This document shows positions 6,213-6,213 of a stretch of 6,213 nt of DNA, in pieces (positions within the stretch are counted from its first letter, which is position 1; every line of letters begins with the position of its first letter). This stretch comes from UBA6626 sp963579995. GTDB lineage: Bacteria > Planctomycetota > Phycisphaerae > Phycisphaerales > Phycisphaeraceae. The stretch lies in NCBI GenBank assembly GCA_963579995.1, contig CAUZIY010000178.1, positions 1-6,213 on the forward strand, in the 5' to 3' direction. The notes under the pieces were generated by a model, which saw nothing but the letters and a program-made list of their open reading frames with translations, did not search any database and was not told the origin of the DNA. A program made the position numbers and the translations under genes.

Positions 6213-6213
6213 A

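Overview
The window looks bacterial. It ends inside a very large secreted or cell-surface protein gene on the minus strand and begins inside a membrane-protein gene on the plus strand. The two genes converge. Gram-negative environmental bacteria, and Planctomycetota in particular, often carry long exported proteins that combine von Willebrand A, calcium-binding repeat, PKD and dockerin-I domains. That is the best guess for the source, but I cannot fix the taxon, and a proteobacterium with a similar secretome is possible. There is no rRNA, tRNA, CRISPR array or recognisable insertion sequence.

Layout: (1) Positions 3-620 (+) are the C-terminal 205 residues of a polytopic membrane protein of unknown family. 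(2) Positions 584-793 (+) are a possible 69-residue small ORF that overlaps its 3' end and stops one base before the next gene's stop. (3) The rest of the region between the two main genes holds one weak hairpin and no convincing terminator. (4) Positions 795-6212 (-) are one uninterrupted frame of at least 1804 residues, open at its 5' end. It fills 87% of the window.

The large protein reads, from N to C terminus: a helical and mixed region with no signal peptide in view; a beta region; a von Willebrand A domain with a complete metal site; a beta-sandwich of the 'DFEDL' type; a pre-peptidase-C-like beta domain; a beta domain with an acidic Gly/Asp loop; thrombospondin-3-like calcium loops; further Ig-like and PKD domains; a dockerin-I pair; and finally a metzincin metalloprotease with the full HExxHxxGxxH motif and a candidate Met-turn. 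It is probably an exported adhesion or scaffold protein with a protease fused after the dockerin.

The most unusual points are the protease module lying C-terminal to the dockerin, the apparent insertion of a complete beta-sandwich into a vWA plus PPC-like tandem, and a short palindromic element translated in frame (encoding TSPLAPLLRRNG) inside the protease module, flanked by what looks like a duplicated target sequence. The two main genes give no sign of acting together.
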